The notes: a model not told the origin generated them from the letters alone. DNA of 64,000 bases from Bacillus sp. FSL H8-0547 (GCA_038002745.1 JBBODD010000001.1:2294001-2358000); one strand, 5' to 3'. Counted from the stretch's first letter, positions 41,983-50,895 are shown. Made by a program: numbers and translations.

Positions 41983-42911
41983 GCGCTTCCCTCCCTTGGA
42001 TCAATCCATCTTTTTGCTGTTTCGCTCAGAATCTGAACAGTGAGAACCATGAGCATAAAGCAGATGCCAAATAAAATAATGACATTTGGTTCAATCGCTG
42101 TATTCAGTCCTGCGCTTAAAACAGGCGTGACATGAAAAGCTTCGAAAAGCCTGTAGGCCGCTCCTTTATAATCCGTGAGGTACTCCACAATCAGCAGATT
42201 GGACAGAAGATAAATCATCAGGGAGCTTATGTTTGTTAAAATCGGGACGAGACTGTTTTTTAGCATATGCTTGAAGGTAATCATGGCGGAAGGCAGTCCT
42301 TTTGAGCGGGCAACCGCAATATACGGCATTCCTTCCTGATCAAGAATTGAAGCCGCTGTAATTCTGCTTATGTACAGTGCCGGATAAATGGACACGAGCA
42401 AAGCGGGGTAGATAAAACTGTACCAGCTTTCGTGCCCGAAAAGATCCACATAGTCCCTGAAATAAATCAGCAGAATCCACTGCAGGGAAAGAAACAGAAA
42501 GAAATCAGGCAAAGACTGCAGCAGCCACGTAAACCCTTTACCGAAAACAAGCCGAAGGGGCCCTCCGCGTTTTGCATCATATATGCCTTTTAAGATGCCG
42601 AGCGAGAGGCTGAGAAAAAAAGCGGAAACAATCACTTTCAGACTTCTTGAAAAATATAGAACGGCTTCATCCTCAGCTGAGCGTTCATACTTTGTTAAGC
42701 CGAACGATTTTTCACGGATTATATCTGAGAAAAAACCGGTGAGATTTTCAGAATAAACAGCCCATGAAAATTCGTATTCGAAGACGACAGTCTGAGGCTT
42801 CCCTTCTGCACCGATCTCAACATCCCTCGGCAGTAGAACGGTTAAAATAAGGATGATGACAATAACGAAAAACAGCAGGATATGCCTGCTGATGGCCAAA
42901 GCTGCTTGCAT
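41979..42911 (-). CDS. Oligopeptide/nickel-type ABC permease (OppB-like)
   Basis: A 310-residue permease. The large external segment after the first helix and the EAA loop IAVARSKGLPSAMITFKHMLKNSL fit the OppB/DppB subunit. It starts at 42911 with only a weak ribosome site (GGATGTG on the minus strand). It is divergent from the NADH oxidase gene, and the intergenic Rex boxes lie about 90-200 bp upstream of it. Confidence 0.85.
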   Translation of the reverse strand: MQAALAISRHILLFFVIVIILILTVLLPRDVEIGAEGKPQTVVFEYEFSWAVYSENLTGFFSDIIREKSFGLTKYERSAEDEAVLYFSRSLKVIVSAFFLSLSLGILKGIYDAKRGGPLRLVFGKGFTWLLQSLPDFFLFLSLQWILLIYFRDYVDLFGHESWYSFIYPALLVSIYPALYISRITAASILDQEGMPYIAVARSKGLPSAMITFKHMLKNSLVPILTNISSLMIYLLSNLLIVEYLTDYKGAAYRLFEAFHVTPVLSAGLNTAIEPNVIILFGICFMLMVLTVQILSETAKRWIDPREGSA

Positions 42912-43000
42912 TTAAACACATCCATTTTCTGAGTATTGTAAAAATTTTACCATGACTTTTGATTGGTGCATAGAAGGTGAGACAAACTTTCCAAAAGTCT

Positions 43001-43108
43001 TTGTGAAAAACTTCACAATATCTCTTGCGTTTTGAAAGAAGCAGGGATATAATAAGGTCATAAAGGATTTGTGAATTCCTTCACAATATAATGTGAAAAT
43101 CTTCACAA
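43001..43108 (+). promoter_or_regulatory. nox promoter with three Rex operators
   Basis: -35 TTGCGT (43025-43030), 17-bp spacer, -10 TATAAT (43048-43053). Rex boxes TTGTGAA-N4-TTCACAA are perfect at 43001-43018 and 43069-43086, and have one mismatch at 43091-43108. One is upstream of the -35 and two are downstream of the -10. Confidence 0.9.
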
Positions 43109-43142
43109 ACTCACCAAGTTACTCTCAGGGAGGAATTGCTTT

Positions 43143-44477
43143 ATGAAAATCGCAGTTATCGGATGTACACATGCTGGAACGGCAGCTGTTTCTAATATAG
43201 CCAAGCTTTATCCGGATGCAAAAATAACGGTTTATGAGAAAAATGATAATGTTTCATTTCTCTCTTGCGGCATCGCCCTTTATGTAGGCGGAGTTGTTGA
43301 GGATGCGCAGGGGCTTTTCTATTCATCACCCGGAGAACTTGAAAAAATGGGGGCAGCGATGAAAATGAGACATGCTGTCACGGCCATTGACAGCGAATTA
43401 AAAACTCTGACGGCACAAAACCTGGAAACGGGCGAAGAAGTTGTCGACACGTATGATAAATTAATTATGACGACAGGATCCTGGCCGATTGTTCCGCCGA
43501 TTGAAGGAATTAATCTTCAGAACATCGTCCTTTCTAAAAATTATCAGCATGCCAATACCATTATTGATAAAGCGAAAGAAGCGAAAAAAATTACGGTTGT
43601 CGGCGCAGGCTATATCGGCATTGAACTTGTAGAAGCGTTCGAATCATACGGTAAAGAAGTCACGCTGATCGACAGCACGGACAGAGTCCTGAGCAAATAT
43701 CTCGACGCAGAATACACCGAAGTTGTTGAAACGGAGTTTGAAAACCGCGGGGTTACACTCGCTCTTGGGGAAACTGTCAAACAGTTTAAAGGCGAAAATG
43801 GGAAAGTGACAAAGGTTGTGACAACCCATGGTGAGTATGAATCGGACCTGGTTGTTCTCTGCATCGGATTCAAGCCTAATACAGAACTGCTCAAAGGACA
43901 GGTGGAAATGCTTGATAACGGGGCAATTATCGTGAATGAATACATGCAGTCAAGCAATGAAGATATCTTTGCAGCCGGTGACAGCTGTGCGATCCGCTAC
44001 AACCCGACCGGAAAGCACGCGTATATTCCGCTTGCAACCAACGCTGTCCGAATGGGGACTCTTGCTGCAAGAAACCTTGTTAAAAAGACGATTAAATATA
44101 TGGGAACACAGGGTACCTCAGGTATTAAAATCTATGATCAGAACATCGCATCAACCGGGATGACCGAAACGGCTGCTTCTCTTGCGGACATGAATGTGAA
44201 AAGTATCACAATCTTAGAAAACGACCGTCCGGAATTCATGCCAACCTACGAACCTGTTACGCTGAAAGTTGTGTATGAGGAAGAGACACGGAGAATTGTC
44301 GGTGCACAAGTCATGTCCAAAGCAGACCTGACTCAATCCATCAACACACTGTCTGTCTGCATTCAAAACAATATGACCATAGATGAGCTTGGATTTGTCG
44401 ACTTTTTCTTCCAGCCGCACTATAACAAGCCGTGGAACTTCCTGAATCAGGCTGGTTTGCAGGCGATCCACTCATAA
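43143..44477 (+). CDS. nox: NADH oxidase, water-forming (Nox/CoADR family)
   Basis: A 444-residue flavoprotein. FAD-binding VIGCTHAGTAA at the N-terminus, the single redox-active Cys42 in SFLSCGIAL, NAD-binding VVGAGYIGIELVEAF and the C-terminal dimer domain ending WNFLNQAGLQAIHS agree with water-forming NADH oxidases, which reduce O2 to water with Cys-sulfenate. Coenzyme A disulfide reductase is a relative, but the LYVGG segment after Cys42 favours Nox. ATG 43143 follows GGAGGA. Three Rex boxes in the promoter support a role in NADH disposal. Confidence 0.9.
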   Translation: MKIAVIGCTHAGTAAVSNIAKLYPDAKITVYEKNDNVSFLSCGIALYVGGVVEDAQGLFYSSPGELEKMGAAMKMRHAVTAIDSELKTLTAQNLETGEEVVDTYDKLIMTTGSWPIVPPIEGINLQNIVLSKNYQHANTIIDKAKEAKKITVVGAGYIGIELVEAFESYGKEVTLIDSTDRVLSKYLDAEYTEVVETEFENRGVTLALGETVKQFKGENGKVTKVVTTHGEYESDLVVLCIGFKPNTELLKGQVEMLDNGAIIVNEYMQSSNEDIFAAGDSCAIRYNPTGKHAYIPLATNAVRMGTLAARNLVKKTIKYMGTQGTSGIKIYDQNIASTGMTETAASLADMNVKSITILENDRPEFMPTYEPVTLKVVYEEETRRIVGAQVMSKADLTQSINTLSVCIQNNMTIDELGFVDFFFQPHYNKPWNFLNQAGLQAIHS

Positions 44478-44482
44478 TTTAC

Positions 44483-44517
44483 AAAAGGCGCTCCGAAAAC
44501 AATCGGACGCCTTTTTT
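44483..44517 (+). terminator. Terminator of nox
   Basis: AAAAGGCG (44483-44490) pairs with CGCCTTTT (44507-44514), with further TCCG/CGGA pairing inside and a T-run after. Confidence 0.88.
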
Positions 44518-44623
44518 CTATTTTCTAAAGCACCAGGTTCACAAGTGAAGATATAAAATGCATACTTTTGCCAGCAGACATAGAAACTAAGCTCATAGTG
44601 CCAGGAGAAGGGGTGAGCAGAGA

Positions 44624-46165
44624 ATGTTTTCGTTTTTAAAAAAGAAGAAGAAGGAATCGGAAAAAAAGAAGCCGCAGCCTCAGAATATTGTGTCGCCGGC
44701 TGATGTCAACATTCCAGTTTCTTCTCATTTTAACGTTAATATCGCAAAAATTCTTACCCATCTCGATCACACCGATGATCTTGGACAAAGGAGAATTCAG
44801 TTTCAGGGAAAGCAGGCTTTGCTTCTTTACTTTGTTCCTATGATGCAATCCGAGAAAATCAATCAGGACGTCATTGGTCCGCTGCAGCAGTCAGAATCAG
44901 GCGAAGTTGAAGACGCTGTTGCCATTGCCTCTATTACAAAAACGAAAGATATTCATGAAGGGATTCACTATTTATGTAAAGGTGCGTGCTTGCTGTTAAT
45001 TGAAGAAACAGATGTCATTTATTGCATAGATGCCGGCATCAGTCAGGCGCGGTCAATCGAACAGCCTCAAAATGAGAAGGTTATCAGAGGTTCTCATGAA
45101 GGATTAACAGAAAATCTTGATATTAACCTGAATTTAATCAGGCAGCGGATTTTAGATGGAAGTCTGGTTGTTAAATATTTACATATTGGGAGTGTATCAA
45201 GAACAAGAGTGGCAGTTGTATACTTGAATCACCTGACGAATCAGAAGCTGGTTAAGGATGTTATCACACGTCTTCAGGACATAGAAACAGATGCATTGGA
45301 CTCTCCCGGAATCATTGAAGAGTCACTGGAAGAAAACCCGTTTTCTTTTTTTCCGCAGCTTTTAAATACAGAACGGCCGGATAAAATTGTGTCAAATTTA
45401 CTGGAAGGAAGAGTGGCAATTTTGCCTACAGGAAGTGCTTCAGCTCTTATAACACCTGTTAATTTCTTTGCATTCTTCCAGTCTCCCGAAGACTATAACA
45501 GCCGCTCGCTGTACGGCTCTTTTTACCGGCTGATCCGAATATTGGGCTTTTTCATTGCGATTAGTCTGCCGGCATTGTATATCGCAACGATTTCATTTCA
45601 CTATGAGCTGATTCCAAATGATTTGATTCTGACGGTTAAAAGCTCCCTTGAGAATGTGCCGCTTCCGCCTCTGGCTGAAGCTTTGCTCATGGTTATTATT
45701 CTGGAACTGCTGAGAGAAGCAGCTTTGCGTCTGCCTACCTCTATCTCCCAGACAATTGGTGTTGTAGGAGGTTTGGTTATCGGGACAGCAATCGTTGAAG
45801 CAAATCTCGTATCCAATATGATGATTATTGTCATCGCCCTCACTGCCATAGCATCTTTTGTTGTTCCTTCAAATGACATGAGTACAACATTGAGGCTGCT
45901 AAGCTTTCCAATGATGTTCGGGGCAGCGATTTTTGGATATTTGGGAATTGTCTTTATTTTTGTCCTGATCATTATGCATTTAAGTCTTCTTGAATCGTTT
46001 GGCACACCATATTTTTACCCTCTTGTGCCGATGCAGTTTGATAACATGAAAGATTCTGTTCTGCGCATGCACCACTGGTATATGAATGACCGTCCAAGAG
46101 ATACAATGCCGCAAAGAATCAGGCGCCAAAAATCAATGAGGAAATGGGCGGGACAAAAGAAATGA
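44624..46165 (+). CDS. Spore germination receptor subunit A (GerA/GerKA family)
   Basis: A 513-residue GerA-family subunit. The N-terminal ~90 residues are Lys-rich and hydrophilic; the cytoplasmic domain follows, then about four to five membrane segments with DRPDKIVSNLLEGRVAILPTGSA-type and LLREAALRLPTSISQTIGVVGGLVIG signatures. With B and C subunits it forms a germinant receptor in the spore inner membrane. GAAGGGGTGAGC precedes ATG 44624. A CATACTT at 44561-44567 resembles a SigG -10 but has no good -35. The ligand cannot be predicted. Confidence 0.93.
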   Translation: MFSFLKKKKKESEKKKPQPQNIVSPADVNIPVSSHFNVNIAKILTHLDHTDDLGQRRIQFQGKQALLLYFVPMMQSEKINQDVIGPLQQSESGEVEDAVAIASITKTKDIHEGIHYLCKGACLLLIEETDVIYCIDAGISQARSIEQPQNEKVIRGSHEGLTENLDINLNLIRQRILDGSLVVKYLHIGSVSRTRVAVVYLNHLTNQKLVKDVITRLQDIETDALDSPGIIEESLEENPFSFFPQLLNTERPDKIVSNLLEGRVAILPTGSASALITPVNFFAFFQSPEDYNSRSLYGSFYRLIRILGFFIAISLPALYIATISFHYELIPNDLILTVKSSLENVPLPPLAEALLMVIILELLREAALRLPTSISQTIGVVGGLVIGTAIVEANLVSNMMIIVIALTAIASFVVPSNDMSTTLRLLSFPMMFGAAIFGYLGIVFIFVLIIMHLSLLESFGTPYFYPLVPMQFDNMKDSVLRMHHWYMNDRPRDTMPQRIRRQKSMRKWAGQKK

Positions 46166-47253
46166 AGCATACGATTACGCATAAGCAGCTTCTGTTTCTT
46201 GTCCTTCAGACCCAGATCGGAATCGGTGTTTTATCCCTGCCCTATAACCTTTATAAAACTGCAGGCAAGGATGGGTGGATATCTGCATTAATAGCCGGTG
46301 CAGCCGCACAGATTGTCATCCTGTTATTTTGGCTGCTTGTGAAGAAATTTCCCGCACACAGTCTTTTTGACATCAATAAACGGCTCCTCGGCAAACATAT
46401 GGGAACCTTCTTAAATTACGGCTACATTATTTTCTATATTTTCCTGTCAAGTTTGATTGCTGTTTTGTATGTCAACGTTCTGAAAAGGTGGATCTATCAC
46501 TTTACGCCAGCCTGGGTGCTGATTTTGCTGCTTTCTGCAGTGGCACTCTACTTTGCAAAGGAAGACATCCGAAAATTAGCCAGGTTTTATGTGCTTGTCT
46601 CTATTTTGCTAATTTTCTTGTTTCTTTTGACCCTCAATGCCTATAAAACGGTGGATATCCGCTATGTATTTCCAGTTGGAGAAAGCGGAATTGTAAAGAT
46701 TCTGCTTGGCAGCAAAGAGGCGATTATGTCCTACATGGGATTTGAAATCCTGCTGTTTCTCTATCCGTATGTGGAAGGGAAGCCTGCTCAGAGCCTGAAA
46801 ATGGTGTCCCTGAGCAACCTCATTGTCACTCTATTCTATTCGTACATTACGTTTACAAGCCTTATCTTTTTCAGTCCAAAAGAGATGCCGATCGTACCCG
46901 AGCCAACGCTTTATCTGCTGAAGGCTATTTCATACTCTGTTGTCGAACGTGTGGATCTGGTGTTTCTCGCCATTTGGGTTGTTTCGGTCATCACATCAGG
47001 ACTGATGTATATTTACATTGCAAGCAAGGGCATGCAGAACGTTTCCGGAAAAAAAAACCATCGTCCGTTTGTTCCTGTCGTTGTTTTTGCTGTCACCGTG
47101 CTGGCATTAACTCCTGCTAAAAGTGACCGGCTCACAGAAAAGCTTGCCGACATTGTCAACATGTCTTCGCTGGTTTTTGTGTTTGCAATCCCTGTCATCC
47201 TTCTCCTTCTATCATTTGTCAGAAAGGGGAAAACGAAAAATGAACAAGCTTAA
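46162..47253 (+). CDS. Spore germination receptor subunit B (GerB family)
   Basis: A 363-residue membrane protein with ten predicted helices, related to amino acid permeases. It opens HTITHKQLLFLVLQTQIGIGVLSLPY, the usual GerB start, and includes GKDGWISALIAG. It binds germinant in the receptor. ATG 46162 overlaps the subunit A stop (ATGA) and is preferred over the in-frame ATG at 46144. The 3' end overlaps subunit C by 14 bp. Confidence 0.93.
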   Translation: MKHTITHKQLLFLVLQTQIGIGVLSLPYNLYKTAGKDGWISALIAGAAAQIVILLFWLLVKKFPAHSLFDINKRLLGKHMGTFLNYGYIIFYIFLSSLIAVLYVNVLKRWIYHFTPAWVLILLLSAVALYFAKEDIRKLARFYVLVSILLIFLFLLTLNAYKTVDIRYVFPVGESGIVKILLGSKEAIMSYMGFEILLFLYPYVEGKPAQSLKMVSLSNLIVTLFYSYITFTSLIFFSPKEMPIVPEPTLYLLKAISYSVVERVDLVFLAIWVVSVITSGLMYIYIASKGMQNVSGKKNHRPFVPVVVFAVTVLALTPAKSDRLTEKLADIVNMSSLVFVFAIPVILLLLSFVRKGKTKNEQA

Positions 47254-48349
47254 GCAGCTGTTTTTAGCCGGGCTGTCGGTGATGCTGTTAAGCGGGTGCT
47301 GGGACCAAAAACTTTTGAAAAATACGGTGTTTATGTCCGCAACCGCTTTTCAGGTAAAGTCGGAAGATGAGGTTTTAGTTACCACTTCTATTCATACGTA
47401 TACAGCGAAGGAGCAGAGGCCGGTCAACAAAACGTATTCAGTGGTTGCAAAATCAACCCGTGATTCAAAAATCAAATTGAATCAAGAGACCTCAGGTTTT
47501 TTAATGACTGCTAAAAACAAGGTTTTCCTGCTGCAGGATGATCTGGCCAAAAAGGGTCTTCTTCAATTCGCAGATGTTCTCTACCGTACGCCTGAAAGTC
47601 CGCTCAACGGAAAATTTATCATTGTGGAGAAGGACCCGAAGGCCATACTGGAGCTACAGAAGGTAGGAGATGAGCTGATTGGGGAAAACCTTGACGGATT
47701 AATCAAAACTATGGAGTTTGAATCAGCTGTTCCAACTGAAACCATTCAATCCATCTGCACCATTTTATTTGATGAAGGAAAAGGCTTAATGCTTCCTTAT
47801 ATGAAGCTTAATGAAAGCAATCAGGCAGCAGAGATCACAGGCGCCGCACTTTTCCACAAAGATAAATTTACCGGTGTGACGATCAACACAGATCAGACGA
47901 AACTGCTGCTTGCCTTAAGCAATAAACGAAACAAAGCGATGATGATCAATGATACGATTCCGTTTAAAGATGAACAGCTGACGGTATCCTACGAAATCTC
48001 TCATTCAAAAGGCAATCTGAAAATAGAGAAGGATGGATTGAATAAAGTAAAGGTTAAACTCCCTTTCAAAGCAGAGCTTGATATTATGGAATTCCCGCAT
48101 GACCGCTTATATGAAAAAAGTGTCCTGGAAAATCTCCAAAAAGGTATCGAGAAAAAGCTTCAGAAAAATGTGGAAGAAACCCTTTCTATCATCCAAGAAG
48201 CAAACTGCGACTATCTCGGAATCGGCAGGGAACTCATTGCCTATCACCCGGAATTGTGGAAAGAACTTGACTGGGAAAAAGACTATCCTGAAATTTCAAT
48301 CGAACCCGACGTGTCGGTTGAGATTATGCACCATGGAATTATTAATTAA
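47240..48349 (+). CDS. Spore germination receptor subunit C (GerC lipoprotein)
   Basis: A 369-residue lipoprotein. The signal peptide ends in lipobox LSGC followed by WDQKLL, a classic GerC start; the mature domains hold TAKEQRPVNKTYSVVAKS and end with the conserved YPELWKELDWEKDYP-like segment. It associates with subunits A and B on the outer face of the inner spore membrane. ATG 47240 lies within the B gene, so the three genes are tightly coupled. Confidence 0.93.
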   Translation: MNKLKQLFLAGLSVMLLSGCWDQKLLKNTVFMSATAFQVKSEDEVLVTTSIHTYTAKEQRPVNKTYSVVAKSTRDSKIKLNQETSGFLMTAKNKVFLLQDDLAKKGLLQFADVLYRTPESPLNGKFIIVEKDPKAILELQKVGDELIGENLDGLIKTMEFESAVPTETIQSICTILFDEGKGLMLPYMKLNESNQAAEITGAALFHKDKFTGVTINTDQTKLLLALSNKRNKAMMINDTIPFKDEQLTVSYEISHSKGNLKIEKDGLNKVKVKLPFKAELDIMEFPHDRLYEKSVLENLQKGIEKKLQKNVEETLSIIQEANCDYLGIGRELIAYHPELWKELDWEKDYPEISIEPDVSVEIMHHGIIN

Positions 48350-48355
48350 CAGTGG

Positions 48356-48398
48356 ACTGACAGGCGGCATAACCCGCCTGTCAGTCTCCTGTTTTTTT
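48356..48398 (+). terminator. Terminator of germination operon
   Basis: ACTGACAGGCGG (48356-48367) pairs perfectly with CCGCCTGTCAGT (48374-48385), then CTCCTG and seven T residues. Array 3 starts a few bases later. Confidence 0.85.
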
Positions 48399-48401
48399 GT
48401 A

Positions 48402-48682
48402 GTGGCGTCACTCCCGCTAAGTGGTGCCACAAGTACAGGATTGGGAAGGTGAAAAGTGGCGTAACTCCGCTGAGTGCTGCCGCAAGTCCAGAGTTGGGAA
48501 GGTGAAAAGTGGCGTAACTCCGCTTAGTAGTGCCACAAGTCCAGGTGAGGAAAGGTGAAAGTGGCGTCATTCCGCCGAGAGGTGCCACAAGTGCAAGGTT
48601 GGAAAGGTGAAAAGTGGCGTAACTCCGCCGATAGGTGCCACAAGTGCAGGGTTGGAAAGGTGAAAAGTGGCGTAATTCCCCG
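48402..48682. repeat. Tandem hairpin array 3 (52-54-bp period)
   Basis: Five units plus a truncated sixth, with GTGGCG landmarks at 48402, 48456, 48509, 48561, 48614 and 48667. A unit is GTGGC, an 18-base loop (for example GTAACTCCGCTTAGTAGT), GCCAC, and a ~25-base spacer with GGAAAGGTGAAAA. The sixth unit runs into the end of a dispersed repeat (about 48679-48709). The minus-strand open frame across it is a by-product of the repeat. Confidence 0.92.
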
Positions 48683-48714
48683 GAGCTAATCACCCGCCTC
48701 CGCTTTTCGTTGAT

Positions 48715-48830
48715 GTCCAGCTCCATCAGCCAACTCCTCCGTCAGAACAAAATCGCCCAAAAAGGCAAACCCGGCCTTTTCGTTCGATTTCTTATCTGCC
48801 TATCGGAGCTAACCGGCTGATTCCGCTTTT
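48715..48830. repeat. Dispersed ~117-bp repeat, copy R3
   Basis: Starts GTCCAGCTCCATCAGCC and ends CTGATTCCGCTTTT. It has the common internal CCGTCAGAACAAAATC and AAAAGGCAAACCCGGCCTTTT. The arms changed together (CATCAGCC with GGCTGATT), retaining pairing. Confidence 0.87.
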
Positions 48831-48837
48831 CGTTGAT

Positions 48838-48953
48838 GTCCAGCTCCAGCGGCTAACTCCTCTGTCAGAACAGATTTGTCAGCAAAGGCAAAAAGCGCCT
48901 TCACTGCCAAATCCTTATCTGACTCCCGGAGCTAATCAGCCGCTTCCGCTTTT
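48838..48953. repeat. Dispersed ~117-bp repeat, copy R4
   Basis: Starts GTCCAGCTCCAGCGGCTAA and ends CAGCCGCTTCCGCTTTT, 123 bp after R3 in the same orientation. The arms AGCGGCT and AGCCGCT pair, differing from those in R2 and R3. Confidence 0.87.
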
Positions 48954-49022
48954 CGTTCCTTAATTTTAGAATTTTTGATATATTAAATGTAAGAAAGAGA
49001 GAAGTGGAGGGGATGGACACAG

Positions 49023-50867
49023 ATGAAGAACCTTGAGCAAGACTGCGGCGGGAAGGTCCTATCTCAGGAGAAGCTTGATGCGCTGAGGGAAGCATATACA
49101 AATCAGCTTGAGAATTCTCCAACTGCTTTTTTGATACATGAAGACCGGAAATGGACGTACGTTAATCCTTCTGCTGCTTCGATGCTTCAGTACGGCAGCA
49201 GGGAAGAGCTTTTAGGAAAGCCCATATGGGATTCAATAGATTCCCAATACAGAGAGAACATTGAACAGAGAATTTTGGATACAGCGTGCGGGTATACACC
49301 GCCTGCGATGGAGCAGCTGTGGTATACGAAGGCAGGTCATCCTGTATATGTTGAAGTGACGTCGCTCCCGAATGTATGGGGAGATACACAGGAAACCCAG
49401 GTCATCATCCGGGATATAACGGAGAAGAAACTGCTTGAGAAAGAGCATGAAGAAACGATCAGGCGCTTTCGTTTAATTACGGAGAACATGAGAGATATCG
49501 TCGGGCTGCTAGATGAAGAGGGGCTGTTCACGTATGTTTCGCCGTCCTTTAAAGAAGTGCTCGGCTACGAGGCAGAAGAGGTCATCGGATCCAGTCCGTT
49601 TAAGTTCGTTCATCCTGAGGACAGGGAACAGATTGCTGAACAATTTTATACCATGGTGACAGAAAACAGGCAGATGACGGTTGAGTACCGCTATCTTTGC
49701 AAGGATCAAACCTATATCTGGCTTGAATCTCACGGCATTCCTGTACAGGAGCAAAGCCACCTTAAACACGCCATAGTTGTTTCAAGAAATATTACACAGA
49801 GAAAGATGACCGAAGAGCGGCTGAGAAAAAGCGAGAGCAAATACAGAATCATTCTTGAACACAGCAATGATCTGATTTGTGTCGTAGATCTTGAAGGGAA
49901 ATATAAGTATGCTTCCCCTTCCTACAGGAAAACCCTTGGCTATGAACCTGAGGCCATGATTGGTGAAAATGTCTTCAAGTATATAATGGAGAGTGATCAT
50001 GCGCAGACGCAGGACATCATCTCCACCGTCTTTACGACAAAGGAGCCTGTCACTCTCCCTTATCATAAAATCAGCCGTTCAGGACAAGCCATGCTCTTTG
50101 AAGGCAGAGGAATGGCTGTCATGAATCAAAAAGGCGAGCCGGAAAGCATTGTGTTTATTTCGAGGGACATTACTGAAAAAAGAAAAGTAGAAGAGTATAT
50201 TAAAAATTATGAAAAGCTTACGGTCTTAGGTGAACTTGCAGCAGGAGTCGCCCACGAAATCCGGAATCCCCTGACTTCGATAAAAGGGTTCTTTAAACTT
50301 TTGACTGAAAAGAACAGAGATGAAGAAGATCAGACGTATCAGAATGTTATTATTGATGAATTAAGCCGAATTGAACAGATTGTCAATGAGTTCATGGCGC
50401 TTGCGAGACCGCAGGCGATTCATTTAAAGGAACGTGCGAATATTGTTCAGCTTGTAAAAGATACGGTGATTCTGCTTAATCCGGAAGCAGCTTTGAGAGA
50501 TGTTCATATCGAAACGGCATTCGGTTCAGAGGAATCGCTCATTGAATGCGAACGAAATCAAATGAAACAAGTGTTTATCAATGTCATGAAGAATGCCATT
50601 GAAGCCATGTCTGATGGGGGCACTTTGAAAATCCGCGGGAGCGACATAGACGGCTCTCTTTATAAACTTACGTTTGAAGACAATGGGGCAGGCATCGATG
50701 AAAAAAGACTGAAAAAGCTTGGGACACCGTTTTTTACGACAAAAGAAAAGGGAATTGGCCTGGGTCTTACGATCAGCAATAAGATTATTACGGAGCACAA
50801 TGGCGAATTTAAAATGGAAAGTGAAGTCGGAAAAGGAACTAAAGTGACCGTCCTTTTAAAAAAATAA
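49023..50867 (+). CDS. Soluble multi-PAS sensor histidine kinase (KinA/KinE-like)
   Basis: A 614-residue kinase without membrane segments. Three PAS domains (about residues 25-140, 145-265 and 270-395; each ends in an RDITEK- or RNITQR-like motif) precede the HisKA domain with phospho-acceptor His411 in GVAHEIRNPLTS. The ATPase part has NAIEAM (N box), EDNGAGID (G1) and GIGLGLTI (G2). No response regulator gene is adjacent, so it is an orphan like the Bacillus sporulation phosphorelay kinases. GGAGGGG precedes ATG 49023. Confidence 0.92.
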   Translation: MKNLEQDCGGKVLSQEKLDALREAYTNQLENSPTAFLIHEDRKWTYVNPSAASMLQYGSREELLGKPIWDSIDSQYRENIEQRILDTACGYTPPAMEQLWYTKAGHPVYVEVTSLPNVWGDTQETQVIIRDITEKKLLEKEHEETIRRFRLITENMRDIVGLLDEEGLFTYVSPSFKEVLGYEAEEVIGSSPFKFVHPEDREQIAEQFYTMVTENRQMTVEYRYLCKDQTYIWLESHGIPVQEQSHLKHAIVVSRNITQRKMTEERLRKSESKYRIILEHSNDLICVVDLEGKYKYASPSYRKTLGYEPEAMIGENVFKYIMESDHAQTQDIISTVFTTKEPVTLPYHKISRSGQAMLFEGRGMAVMNQKGEPESIVFISRDITEKRKVEEYIKNYEKLTVLGELAAGVAHEIRNPLTSIKGFFKLLTEKNRDEEDQTYQNVIIDELSRIEQIVNEFMALARPQAIHLKERANIVQLVKDTVILLNPEAALRDVHIETAFGSEESLIECERNQMKQVFINVMKNAIEAMSDGGTLKIRGSDIDGSLYKLTFEDNGAGIDEKRLKKLGTPFFTTKEKGIGLGLTISNKIITEHNGEFKMESEVGKGTKVTVLLKK

Positions 50868-50895
50868 ACCTTCAGCCCGCGGCTGAAGGTTTTTG
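50866..50895. terminator. Bidirectional terminator
   Basis: AAACCTTCAGCC (50866-50877) pairs perfectly with GGCTGAAGGTTT (50881-50892). It serves the kinase gene and, with an A-rich left flank, the convergent msrAB gene. Confidence 0.9.

Noticed and set aside
44546-44567. SigG promoter for the germination operon
   Set aside because: CATACTT resembles a SigG -10, but no TGAATA-like -35 is found at 17-18 bp, so I do not claim it as a feature.
48346-48726. 126-codon open frame on the minus strand with repeated HLSNLALVAPL-like segments
   Set aside because: It is a by-product of array 3, whose near-53-bp units stay open by chance. It overlaps a terminator and a dispersed repeat and has no ribosome site.
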